Assembly (NCBI GenBank): GCA_963660435.1
Contig: CAVKYI010000044.1
Coordinates: 1 to 15,891 of the forward strand
From: Hallerella sp963660435
GTDB taxonomy: Bacteria > Fibrobacterota > Fibrobacteria > Fibrobacterales > Fibrobacteraceae
Reading direction: 5' to 3'
DNA length: 15,891 nt
Below the pieces are notes generated by a model, which saw only the letters and a list, made by a program, of their open reading frames with translations, had not been told where the DNA came from and did no database searches. How positions within the stretch are numbered: position 1 is the stretch's first letter; each line of letters opens with the position of its first letter. The position numbers and the translations under genes are program-made. Of this stretch, positions 9,756-15,891 are shown one piece after another.

Positions 9756-10448
9756 ATGCTGGACTTTCACGTCCATCTCGCCAGGCTTTCTTTCCCCGAA
9801 GAGATTTCGCGAGAACTTTTTCTCCGCAGCTACCGCGCGATAACCGTCGCCTGCGAACCATGGGAATGGAAGGCGACGGAAAGGCTCCTCCCTATCTGGA
9901 AGGAACGCGCGACGCCCTGCTTCGGCCTCCACCCGATGGTTGCCGGGACTTTCGACCGTAAAAGGCTCGACGAGCTTAGATGCCTTCTGGAAAGGCATCC
10001 CGAGGCTCCTGTCGGCGAATGCGGCATCGACAAGCGCTTTCCCGGCTACGGACCGGGCGATTTTCAGGAAGGGACTTTTCGCATCCAGGCAAGGCTCGCT
10101 CTGGAATTCGGGCGTTCCCTGATGATTCACGTTGTCGGGGACTATCGGCGCATCCTGAAGATTCTCGAAGAGGAGGGATTCTCCGCAAGCGGTCCGCATC
10201 CGGTCTTTCACCGGTTCGGCGGAGACCGGGAAACCGTAAACCGGGCACTCGGGCTAAACGCCATCTTTTCCCTGCATACGGACAGTTTTCGAAAAAATAG
10301 CACCCGGGAAGCGCTTTTCCTTATCCCGAAGGATCGCATCCGGTTCGAAACGGACGCCGACGAAAAGCTTTTCCCGATGACCGCGGAATCCCTGCTCGAC
10401 CGGCTTAAGGAAGTTTCCGATCTTTTCGATAGAGTTTGTCGTCGATAG
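9756..10448 (+). CDS. TatD-family metal-dependent hydrolase
   Basis: 230 residues, slightly shorter than the 255-265 of E. coli TatD. It has the amidohydrolase-like metal ligands in the expected order: H5 and H7 in DFHVHL, E88 in GECGID, H125 in MIHVVGDY, H152 in FHRFGG and D200 in ETDAD. TatD proteins are cytoplasmic 3'-5' exonucleases or deoxyribonucleases using divalent metals; some paralogues have unknown substrates. The shortening is mainly in loops and the motifs are intact, so it should be active. It follows the redox-protein gene by 5 bases. UbiA starts 39 bases later with its own promoter-like element. Confidence 0.85.
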   Translation: MLDFHVHLARLSFPEEISRELFLRSYRAITVACEPWEWKATERLLPIWKERATPCFGLHPMVAGTFDRKRLDELRCLLERHPEAPVGECGIDKRFPGYGPGDFQEGTFRIQARLALEFGRSLMIHVVGDYRRILKILEEEGFSASGPHPVFHRFGGDRETVNRALGLNAIFSLHTDSFRKNSTREALFLIPKDRIRFETDADEKLFPMTAESLLDRLKEVSDLFDRVCRR

Positions 10449-10475
10449 CCAAGAAAACGGTTCGCTTTCAATTCC

Positions 10476-10484
10476 TATCTTTAG
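10476..10484 (+). promoter_or_regulatory. Putative leaderless promoter element for ubiA-like gene
   Basis: TATCTTTAG begins 12 bases before the ATG at 10488, with only CCC between its last G and the ATG. There is no Shine-Dalgarno site. The spacing matches the hemN, NlpC/P60 and azlC starts. Confidence 0.45.
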
Positions 10485-10487
10485 CCC

Positions 10488-11312
10488 ATGCTTTCCCTCT
10501 TCAAGATGTCGCGCCCGGGAAATATCCTCATCGCTCTTCTCACGCTCGCTGTCGGCTGCTGGATTTCCGGGGGAAACGTTTCGCCATCGGTTCTCGTGGC
10601 GGACATGACTGCATTCGCGTTCGCCATCGCGTTCGGCAATGTCCTGAACGACGTTTTCGATCTTTCCATCGACCGGATAAGCCATCCGGAACGCCCGCTT
10701 CCTTCCGGGAAGGTTTCCGTTTTCGCCGCGCTCATGTCGTGCGCAGTATCCTTTGCCGTCGCCATGGCTCCCGCCCTTTTCCACGGCGTCTGCGCCTCCT
10801 TTCACGCGGCATTCTACACGGCGCTTTTCGCTCTGCTGTTTCTCTATGACCGAATCTTCAAGAAGATTCCGCTTTTCAAGAATGCAAGCGTCGCCTTTCT
10901 CTGCACGACTCCGCTCGTCCGGGTCGCGTTCTACCCCGAAGCGAATCGACATCCGCTCCTTGTCGCTATCGGATTCGCCTTTCTCCTTACGCTCGTGCGC
11001 GAAATCATCAAGGATCTGGAAGATATGGAAGGCGATAGAAACGCGCGCATCGTCACGTTCCCGATTCTCGTCGGGAAGCTTCCCGCCCAGATTCTCGCCT
11101 CGGGACTGCTCGTCCTCACCTTTTTCGGCATTCCCGTTCCCGTTCTCCTGTCGTGGCTTCCCGAAACGTTTCTTCTCTTCGCCATTCCGTTTTTTCCCTT
11201 GTGCCTCTGCATCTTTCGCGAAACAGCCCGCGGGAACTTTCGAAGGGCCCAGAAGTTCGCCAAGGCCGCCATGCCGGTCGGGCTGACGGTCCTGGTCGTC
11301 GCGAGCGTCTGA
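10488..11312 (+). CDS. UbiA-family prenyltransferase, similar to DGGGP synthase
   Basis: 274 residues with about eight or nine hydrophobic membrane helices. The first Asp-rich motif is N51-x2-N-D-x2-D-x3-D62 followed by HPERPLPSG; the second is D176-L-E-D-M-E-G-D183. These bind Mg-diphosphate of the prenyl donor. The combination with RPLPSG close after the first motif is typical of the branch that includes archaeal-type digeranylgeranylglyceryl phosphate synthase, rather than MenA or UbiA proper. The acceptor cannot be settled by eye; alternatives are a quinone or another aromatic. No menaquinone or GGGP synthase gene is adjacent. The start has a TATCTTTAG element 12 bases upstream and no ribosome site. 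purF follows 54 bases later. Confidence 0.85.
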   Translation: MLSLFKMSRPGNILIALLTLAVGCWISGGNVSPSVLVADMTAFAFAIAFGNVLNDVFDLSIDRISHPERPLPSGKVSVFAALMSCAVSFAVAMAPALFHGVCASFHAAFYTALFALLFLYDRIFKKIPLFKNASVAFLCTTPLVRVAFYPEANRHPLLVAIGFAFLLTLVREIIKDLEDMEGDRNARIVTFPILVGKLPAQILASGLLVLTFFGIPVPVLLSWLPETFLLFAIPFFPLCLCIFRETARGNFRRAQKFAKAAMPVGLTVLVVASV

Positions 11313-11335
11313 CCGTGCCGTTCCCGTTTTTTTAC

Positions 11336-11345
11336 TAGATTTTTG
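11336..11345 (+). promoter_or_regulatory. Putative promoter element for purF
   Basis: TAGATTTTTG, preceded by a T run, begins 31 bases before the purF ATG. AAAGAGG (11355-11361) provides a Shine-Dalgarno site, so this unit, unlike ubiA, has a normal leader. Confidence 0.45.
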
Positions 11346-11366
11346 GTCCACATCAAAGAGGCTTCC

Positions 11367-12752
11367 ATGCTGGATGAACTTCACGAAGAATGCGGCGTCA
11401 TCGGAATCTACAACGGTGAAAATGTCGCGCGCAATGTCGCCATGGGACTTTACGCCCTGCAGCACCGCGGACAGGAAAGCGCGGGATTCGCCATCACGAA
11501 CGGAGAAAAGATCCGGGTTCGCAAGTCGATGGGACTCGTATCGACCCTTCTCCGCGAATACAACGTCGATGAGCTCCAGGGTTTTGCAGGGATAGGGCAT
11601 GTCCGCTACAGCACGACCGGTTCGAGTACTCTCGCAAACGCCCAGCCGATTCTCGTGAGCTGCAAGTGGGGGCAGCTCGCCATCGTTCACAACGGGAACC
11701 TGACAAACGCGGCGGAACTCCGCGCCGAAATGGAAGAAGCGGGACACATTTTCCAGACTACCTCCGATTCGGAAATCCTTTTGCACGAAATCGCTCGGAC
11801 ACAGGCTCCAAATCTCCGCGAAGCGATCAAGAAGGCCGTATCGAAACTCACGGGATGCTTCTGCATAATAATCCTCGCGAAGGATACGATGTTCATCGCC
11901 CGAGACGGCTACGCATTCCGTCCGCTCTCCCTCGCAAGGCTCGGAAACAGCTGGTGCGTCGCCAGCGAGACATGCGCGTTCGACCTTCTCGGGGCAAATT
12001 ACGTCCGGGACATCCAGCCCGGCGAACTCTTGACGATTACCAAGGACGGTCTCCACTCCGAAACGTTCTGCACCAAGGGCCGACGCGCCCACTGCATTTT
12101 CGAATACATCTACTTCGCGCGTCCCGATTCGAAGATTTTCGAACAGAGCTGCGACAAGGTTCGTCGCAAGATGGGAAAGCAACTCGCGCGCGAATGCCCC
12201 GTCGAAGCGGATATCATCATCCCGGTCCCCGATTCCTCGACGACCGCAGCCCTCGGATACGCCCGCGCTTCGGGAATCAAGTTCGAGATCGGGCTGCTCC
12301 GCAACCATTACGTCGGACGGACTTTCATCGACCCGACCCAGAATGTCCGCGCTCAGAAAGTGCGCCTCAAGTTCAACCCCATCGAAGGGGTGCTCAAGAA
12401 CCGGAAAGTCTGCGTCGTCGATGATTCCATCGTCCGCGGCACGACCCTCAAGATTCTTTCGAAAATGCTCCGCGACGCAGGCGCGACCGAAGTCCACATC
12501 CGCATCGCATCGCCTCCCGTAGCGCACGCATGCTTTTTCGGGATGGACTTCCCGAACGCGGGCGACCTCGCCGCGAGCAGCATGTCTCCGGAAGAAATCG
12601 CAAAGATGCTCGGCGTCGAAAGCCTCGGCTACCTGAGCATCCAGGGAATGAAGGAATGCACCGGAGCGCCCGAGGAATACTGCGCCGCGTGCTTTGACGG
12701 GGAATACCCGGAATACATCGGCAAGGAAGCCGGCAAGTACAGCTGCGGCTAG
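11367..12752 (+). CDS. purF: Amidophosphoribosyltransferase, Fe-S type
   Basis: First committed step of purine synthesis: PRPP + glutamine to phosphoribosylamine, cytoplasmic. 461 residues. The start MLDELHEECGVIGIY gives an 8-residue propeptide before the glutaminase nucleophile C9, exposed after cleavage as in the Bacillus subtilis enzyme. The Ntn-hydrolase glutaminase domain spans about 9-240 (RYSTTG, HNGNLTN) and the phosphoribosyltransferase domain 250-460, with the PRPP loop VVDDSIVRGTT at 350-360. Four cysteines, C243, C389, C439 and C442, match the positions that bind the 4Fe-4S cluster in the B. subtilis type, so the enzyme is probably oxygen sensitive. The frame is open to 11343, but the propeptide and the AAAGAGG site support 11367. 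It is monocistronic and ends at a strong terminator. Confidence 0.96.
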   Translation: MLDELHEECGVIGIYNGENVARNVAMGLYALQHRGQESAGFAITNGEKIRVRKSMGLVSTLLREYNVDELQGFAGIGHVRYSTTGSSTLANAQPILVSCKWGQLAIVHNGNLTNAAELRAEMEEAGHIFQTTSDSEILLHEIARTQAPNLREAIKKAVSKLTGCFCIIILAKDTMFIARDGYAFRPLSLARLGNSWCVASETCAFDLLGANYVRDIQPGELLTITKDGLHSETFCTKGRRAHCIFEYIYFARPDSKIFEQSCDKVRRKMGKQLARECPVEADIIIPVPDSSTTAALGYARASGIKFEIGLLRNHYVGRTFIDPTQNVRAQKVRLKFNPIEGVLKNRKVCVVDDSIVRGTTLKILSKMLRDAGATEVHIRIASPPVAHACFFGMDFPNAGDLAASSMSPEEIAKMLGVESLGYLSIQGMKECTGAPEEYCAACFDGEYPEYIGKEAGKYSCG

Positions 12753-12771
12753 CAGTCAAAAAAAACTTTTT

Positions 12772-12804
12772 GGAAAGGTTTTGCGCAAGCGAAACCTTTT
12801 TTCT
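12772..12804 (+). terminator. Rho-independent terminator of purF
   Basis: AAAGGTTT (12774-12781) pairs with AAACCTTT (12792-12799); the stem continues through a T-G wobble and GC/GC to a GCAA tetraloop (GNRA type). A T run follows. It lies 21 bases after the purF stop and ends only 27 bases before the azlC start. Confidence 0.88.
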
Positions 12805-12817
12805 TTTGGCTTTTGGC

Positions 12818-12826
12818 TATATTTTG
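12818..12826 (+). promoter_or_regulatory. Putative leaderless promoter element for azlCD
   Basis: TATATTTTG begins 13 bases before the GTG at 12831 with no Shine-Dalgarno sequence. A TTTTGGC direct repeat (12804-12810 and 12811-12817) lies immediately upstream. The promoter is squeezed against the purF terminator. Confidence 0.5.
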
Positions 12827-12830
12827 CGCC

Positions 12831-13520
12831 GTGAAATTTTCAAGAGGATTAATCGACGGGCTTCCCATCGGAATCGGCTATCTGGCGGTTTCCTTTTCGT
12901 TCGGGATCGCCGGGTCCAAGGTTCTTTCCTGGCCGCTCCTCACGCTCGTTTCGATGACGAACCTCACCTCCGCGGGACAGTTCGCCGGTCTAAAAATCAT
13001 GGAAGCGGCAGGAACATTCCTGGAGATGGCTCTCGCCACCTTTTTTATCAACCTTCGCTATTCGCTGATGGCCATATCCCTTTCCCAGAAGGTTTCGCCC
13101 GGCTTCCGGACGCCGGAACGTCTCCTTCTAAGTATCGGCATCACCGACGAAATCTACGCTCTCGCGATGAGCGCGCGGGAACGCGTAACCCCGCTCTACT
13201 TTCTCGGGCTCATGACATTTCCCTATATCGGCTGGTCGCTCGGAACGCTTTCCGGAGCGATTGCGGGCGAAGTGCTTCCGAACGTTCTCACCAACGCTCT
13301 CGGAGTCGCGCTCTACGGGATGTTCGTCGCGATAGTCGTTCCCAAGGCAAGATTCCACCGTCCGACCCTTTTTGCCGTCATCCTTTCGATAGCGCTCAGC
13401 CTCGCCTTTTTCTACGCGCCCCTTCTTGAAAACGTTTCGACAGGATTCGCCATCATCCTCTGCGCGGTCATTTCGTCCCTTTTCGCCGCAAGGCTCTTCC
13501 CGGTCAAGGATTCGCCATGA
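12831..13520 (+). CDS. azlC: AzlC-family branched-chain amino acid exporter, large subunit
   Basis: 229 residues from GTG, starting MKFSRGLIDGLPIGIGY, the usual AzlC N-terminus. A frame-open TTG at 12813 is less likely because it lies before the promoter-like element. Hydrophobic segments lie around residues 13-35, 50-70, 125-150, 155-190 and 195-220. The conserved LTSAGQFAG and NLRYSLMAISLS segments are present. AzlC with AzlD forms an inner-membrane exporter of branched-chain amino acids (4-azaleucine resistance in B. subtilis; YgaZH in E. coli exports valine). The stop overlaps the azlD start as ATGA, so translation is coupled. No adjacent regulator gene of the Lrp type is seen. Confidence 0.92.
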   Translation: MKFSRGLIDGLPIGIGYLAVSFSFGIAGSKVLSWPLLTLVSMTNLTSAGQFAGLKIMEAAGTFLEMALATFFINLRYSLMAISLSQKVSPGFRTPERLLLSIGITDEIYALAMSARERVTPLYFLGLMTFPYIGWSLGTLSGAIAGEVLPNVLTNALGVALYGMFVAIVVPKARFHRPTLFAVILSIALSLAFFYAPLLENVSTGFAIILCAVISSLFAARLFPVKDSP

Positions 13521-13828
13521 ACATCCACGACTATGCGCTCTACCTGGCAGTGATGGCCGGGGTCACCTACCTAGTCCGAGCCGTTCCCTTTGTCCTCTTG
13601 AAGCGCGAAATCAGGAACGTCTTCTGGAAGTCGTTTCTCGCCTACATTCCCTACACGGTGCTTTCCGCGATGACCGTCCCCGCCATCTTCTACGCGACCG
13701 AATCCCGGATTTCCGGAATAGCCGCTCTCGCTACGGCAATCGCGGTATCCCTTCTAGGCCGAGGACTTGTCCTTGTCGCCTGTGCGGCATGCGCCGCGGT
13801 TCTCCTGATCGACGGGGCAATTCTCTAG
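13517..13828 (+). CDS. azlD: AzlD-family branched-chain amino acid exporter, small subunit
   Basis: 103 residues with three or four membrane helices. The pattern TYLVRAVPFVLL near the N-terminus, followed by FLAYIPYTVLSAMTVPAIFY, is characteristic of AzlD (YgaH-like). It begins inside the azlC stop (ATGA) and is the expected partner of the exporter. The next gene starts 106 bases later after a repeat segment. Confidence 0.9.
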   Translation: MNIHDYALYLAVMAGVTYLVRAVPFVLLKREIRNVFWKSFLAYIPYTVLSAMTVPAIFYATESRISGIAALATAIAVSLLGRGLVLVACAACAAVLLIDGAIL

Positions 13829-13830
13829 GG

Positions 13831-13860
13831 AACCTCTAAAGGTCACCGCTAAAAATTGCC
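13831..13860. repeat. Short intergenic repeat, copy before the LeuT-like gene
   Basis: AGGTCACCGCTAAAAATT (13840-13857) matches AGGTCACCTCTAAAAATT (15677-15694) at 17 of 18 positions. The left copy is also preceded by CCTCTAAA. The two copies bracket the transporter and its small subunit. Confidence 0.55.
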
Positions 13861-13934
13861 TTGGTCAATAATTAGGGGTGAACAGTCGTTTCAAAATTTC
13901 TACCTTGACGAATACCACAAGAAAGGCTATCCCT

Positions 13935-15560
13935 ATGACACAACATCGAGAAAACTGGGGTTCGAAAATAGGCGTGGTCCTGGCTGTAGCCGGAAGCGCC
14001 GTCGGACTAGGAAACTTTTTGCGATTTCCCGTACAGGCCGCGACAAACGGCGGCGGGTCCTTTATCATTCCCTACATCATCGCCTTTCTGGTTCTGGGCA
14101 TTCCCCTTTCCTGGATAGAATGGACGCTCGGACGCTATGCCGGAATTCTTCGCCACGGCACTTCCCCGGGAGCCTACGACAGGATCATCGGAAAATCCTG
14201 GGGAAAGTATCTGGGTTCCCTGGGGCTTCTGCCTCCGCTCTTCATCAGCTTCTACTACATGTTCATCGAATCGTGGATTCTCGCCTTTACGTGGTATTCG
14301 CTGACAGGAACTCTTTCGGAAATCGTCGCCGCGGGAAAGATTTCCGAATTTTTCGGCAACTTCATCATGCTCAAGGAAAACCTGGGTCCCTTCCCCGCCG
14401 CCATCGTATTTTTCCTCATCACCTTCGCCTGCAACATGACGCTGCTCTCGTTCGGCGTCCGCAAGGGAATCGAACGGGCGAACAAGGTCTGCATGCCGCT
14501 TCTCCTCGTCATGGGCTTAATCCTCGTTGTCCGCGTTCTCACGCTTCCGGGAATCGGACAGGGACTCGCGTTCATGTGGAATCCGGATTTTTCCGCGCTC
14601 ACGAATCCGTCCGTATGGCTTGCCGCCGCAGGCCAGGTCTTCTTCACGATGAGCCTCGGGATGGGAATCATCCTCTGCTACGCGAGCTACGTCAAGCGCA
14701 ACGAGGACATTGCGCTTTCTTCCCTCACCGCCGGAGCGACAAACGAATTTGCCGAAGTCATTCTGGGAGGGACCATCGTCATTCCGCTTGCGGTCATTAT
14801 CGCCGGAACGAACATCGAGGAATGCGCGAAGCTCGGAACATTCGGACTCGCATTCCAGAGCATGCCGCACGTTTTCGGACAGATTCCCTTCGGCGGAGCG
14901 TTCCAGACTCTCTGGTTCGGGATGCTCTTCTTTGCGGGAGTCACCAGCGCGATTTCCATCATCCAGCCACTGATAAGCTTCTGCGAGGACGATCTCAAGT
15001 TTTCCCGAAAAGGCGCCGTTTCGACTATCGGGATCGTAACCTTTATCGGTGGGCTCGTCAGCATTTTCGGGCTTGCCGCGGGAGCGGTCGATGAACTGGA
15101 TTTCTGGGGCGGCTGCTTCCTCCTCATCGTCCTGGGAACAGTCCAGGCGTTCATCTTCTCGTTTATCCTCGGTCGGCGCAAATCCAAGGAGAACCCCGAG
15201 GAATCCGAGGCTTTCGCCCTGCTTGCGGAAGGTTCCGCGCTCAAGATAACCAAGCCTTTCCGTGTTGTCATCCGCTACGTATGCCCGTTCGCGCTGCTTG
15301 CGCTTCTCGTCACCTGGACCATTCACGATGGACTGAACGTTCTCCTGCTTGCAAACATTCCCGCCGACGCGACGGTCGAGTTTTTCGGCTGCACCATGCC
15401 CAAGACCCGGTTCATCTGGGGACTTCGCCTGTTCCTTCTCCTAGTCGTACTTTTCATCAACGCGACAATCTGGTATGCCTGGAAAAGCGGGCGCGCGCTC
15501 CGCGGCAGAGACGAACTGGTTCAGGACGTGCGCATCGGTAAATCCGAAGAGGAGGCCTAA
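13935..15560 (+). CDS. Neurotransmitter:sodium symporter (SNF) family amino acid transporter, LeuT-like
   Basis: 541 residues with about 12 membrane helices. Residues 1-115 follow Aquifex aeolicus LeuT with the same numbering (LGNFLRFPVQAA; GGGSFIIPYIIAF). Sodium and gate residues are kept: A22, V23, N27, R30, Y108, T238 (LeuT T254), N270 (N286), A334, T337, S338 and D389 (D404). E274 matches LeuT E290, which makes LeuT chloride independent. Two pocket residues differ: S21 for N21 and M243 for F259, so the substrate is probably a different hydrophobic or sulfur amino acid (inference). Start: M at 13935 has GAAAGG eight bases upstream and fits LeuT's N-terminus; an upstream GTG at 13878 is less likely. 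A small subunit follows after one base. Confidence 0.95.
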   Translation: MTQHRENWGSKIGVVLAVAGSAVGLGNFLRFPVQAATNGGGSFIIPYIIAFLVLGIPLSWIEWTLGRYAGILRHGTSPGAYDRIIGKSWGKYLGSLGLLPPLFISFYYMFIESWILAFTWYSLTGTLSEIVAAGKISEFFGNFIMLKENLGPFPAAIVFFLITFACNMTLLSFGVRKGIERANKVCMPLLLVMGLILVVRVLTLPGIGQGLAFMWNPDFSALTNPSVWLAAAGQVFFTMSLGMGIILCYASYVKRNEDIALSSLTAGATNEFAEVILGGTIVIPLAVIIAGTNIEECAKLGTFGLAFQSMPHVFGQIPFGGAFQTLWFGMLFFAGVTSAISIIQPLISFCEDDLKFSRKGAVSTIGIVTFIGGLVSIFGLAAGAVDELDFWGGCFLLIVLGTVQAFIFSFILGRRKSKENPEESEAFALLAEGSALKITKPFRVVIRYVCPFALLALLVTWTIHDGLNVLLLANIPADATVEFFGCTMPKTRFIWGLRLFLLLVVLFINATIWYAWKSGRALRGRDELVQDVRIGKSEEEA

Positions 15561-15561
15561 C

Positions 15562-15672
15562 ATGGAATTGCAGGAACTTTCGACAAGCGGAATAGCCTTC
15601 ATGATCCTTTCATGGACAGCGATCATCGCTCTCAACGTCTTTTGCTTCTACAAGATTTTCAAGAAGAAATAA
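15562..15672 (+). CDS. MetS-like small subunit of the NSS transporter, single-helix microprotein
   Basis: 36 residues: a short polar N-terminus, one membrane helix (about residues 10-31, IAFMILSWTAIIALNVFCF) and a basic tail KIFKKK, suggesting the C-terminus faces the cytoplasm. The GAGGAGG (15548-15554) is an excellent ribosome site and lies inside the end of the transporter gene, with only one base between the stop and this ATG. In Corynebacterium glutamicum the NSS transporter MetP requires a tiny membrane subunit MetS, and similar small subunits accompany many bacterial NSS genes. The position, topology and size fit that role. Automated callers often miss genes this short. Confidence 0.8.
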   Translation: MELQELSTSGIAFMILSWTAIIALNVFCFYKIFKKK

Positions 15673-15676
15673 TCAG

Positions 15677-15710
15677 AGGTCACCTCTAAAAATTCAATTT
15701 TCAAAAATTT
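15677..15710. repeat. Short intergenic repeat, copy after the MetS-like gene
   Basis: AGGTCACCTCTAAAAATT at 15677-15694 matches the copy at 13840-13857. AGAGG/CCTCT can form a small hairpin at 15675-15687. The sequence then continues with AT-rich palindromic stretches (AAAATT-C-AATTTT). It could act as a weak terminator for the transporter operon. Confidence 0.5.
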
Positions 15711-15891
15711 GGTTGCGACGCTTCGCGCTAGTTCGTCATTCAAAGTGGCGAATATTATCGCTTCGCGGTGCTACGCTCCAGGATGACGGCGTAACGAGAC
15801 TGCCGTTCGACATTACAAACCTTTACCATCTGCCGTCATTCTGGAGAGGCGAAGCCTCGACCCGCCTGCTGCGGGCAGGTAGAATCCAGCC
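15711..15891. repeat. Modular palindromic intergenic repeat, right copy
   Basis: The core 15776-15846 is in the same orientation as 58-128 (64 of 71 identical). Its arms CTCCAGGATGACGGC and GCCGTCATTCTGGAG are inverted repeats with one mismatch. Next comes GAGGC-GAA-GCCTC (15846-15858), then a CCCGC/GCGGG hairpin and TAGAATCC (15880-15887). Read on the minus strand, this right flank corresponds to the left flank of the copy at 14-152, showing that modules are rearranged between copies. Its left flank (15711-15763) differs and contains GCTTCGC repeats. There is no coding frame in this 219-base tail. Confidence 0.8.

Noticed and set aside
10254..12527. 757-codon minus-strand open frame across tatD, ubiA and purF
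   Set aside because: It runs antisense to three well-supported genes, is rich in charged low-complexity sequence, and has no family resemblance.
13856..15094. 412-codon plus-strand frame overlapping the LeuT-like gene
   Set aside because: Out-of-frame shadow rich in Arg, His and Ser; the LeuT-like frame has clear residue-level homology.

Overview
The window looks like chromosomal DNA of a Fibrobacter-like member of the FCB (Fibrobacteres-Chlorobi-Bacteroidetes) superphylum. This is inferred from the gene set: anaerobic HemN, pyruvate:ferredoxin oxidoreductase, a GH5 glycoside hydrolase, CvfB and archaeal-type UbiA. TAnnTTT promoter elements and intergenic repeat modules also fit. Codons strongly prefer C or G at the third position, which explains very long antisense open frames that are not genes. 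No phage, insertion sequence, CRISPR array, tRNA or rRNA was seen.

Layout. Positions 1-251 hold a palindromic repeat module and a 7-base tandem repeat. hemN runs leftward from 1610. Divergent from it, after 47 bases, are a lipoprotein peptidase of the NlpC/P60 family and pheA (prephenate dehydratase), which overlap by ATGA. A 277-base gap (3034-3310) holds a terminator hairpin and a possible leftward small RNA. Next come cvfB and a cytoplasmic GH5 gene 15 bases apart, then a 62-residue cysteine-rich lipoprotein. This run converges on the large leftward pyruvate:ferredoxin oxidoreductase gene (5611-9189) across a terminator. Divergent from the oxidoreductase is a two-gene unit of a cysteine-motif redox protein and a TatD-like hydrolase. 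It is followed by a UbiA prenyltransferase, purF with a clear terminator, the azlC-azlD exporter pair, and a LeuT-type sodium symporter with a 36-residue single-helix partner of the MetS type. The right end (15673-15891) holds a second copy of the repeat module found at the left end.

How the genes work together. Most are housekeeping or anaerobic-metabolism genes: haem, phenylalanine, purine and pyruvate oxidation. The right third is an amino-acid transport cluster, with export by AzlCD and sodium-coupled uptake by the LeuT-like protein and its small subunit. I see no defence island or clearly unknown multi-gene system. The most noteworthy signals are: (1) four genes whose TAnnTT element lies exactly 12-13 bases before the start codon with no Shine-Dalgarno site, implying leaderless mRNAs; (2) the LeuT homologue with altered pocket residues plus a microprotein; (3) the mosaic palindromic repeat at both ends, which may be where an assembly broke; (4) a candidate small RNA at about 3050-3183; (5) a DGGGP-synthase-like UbiA.
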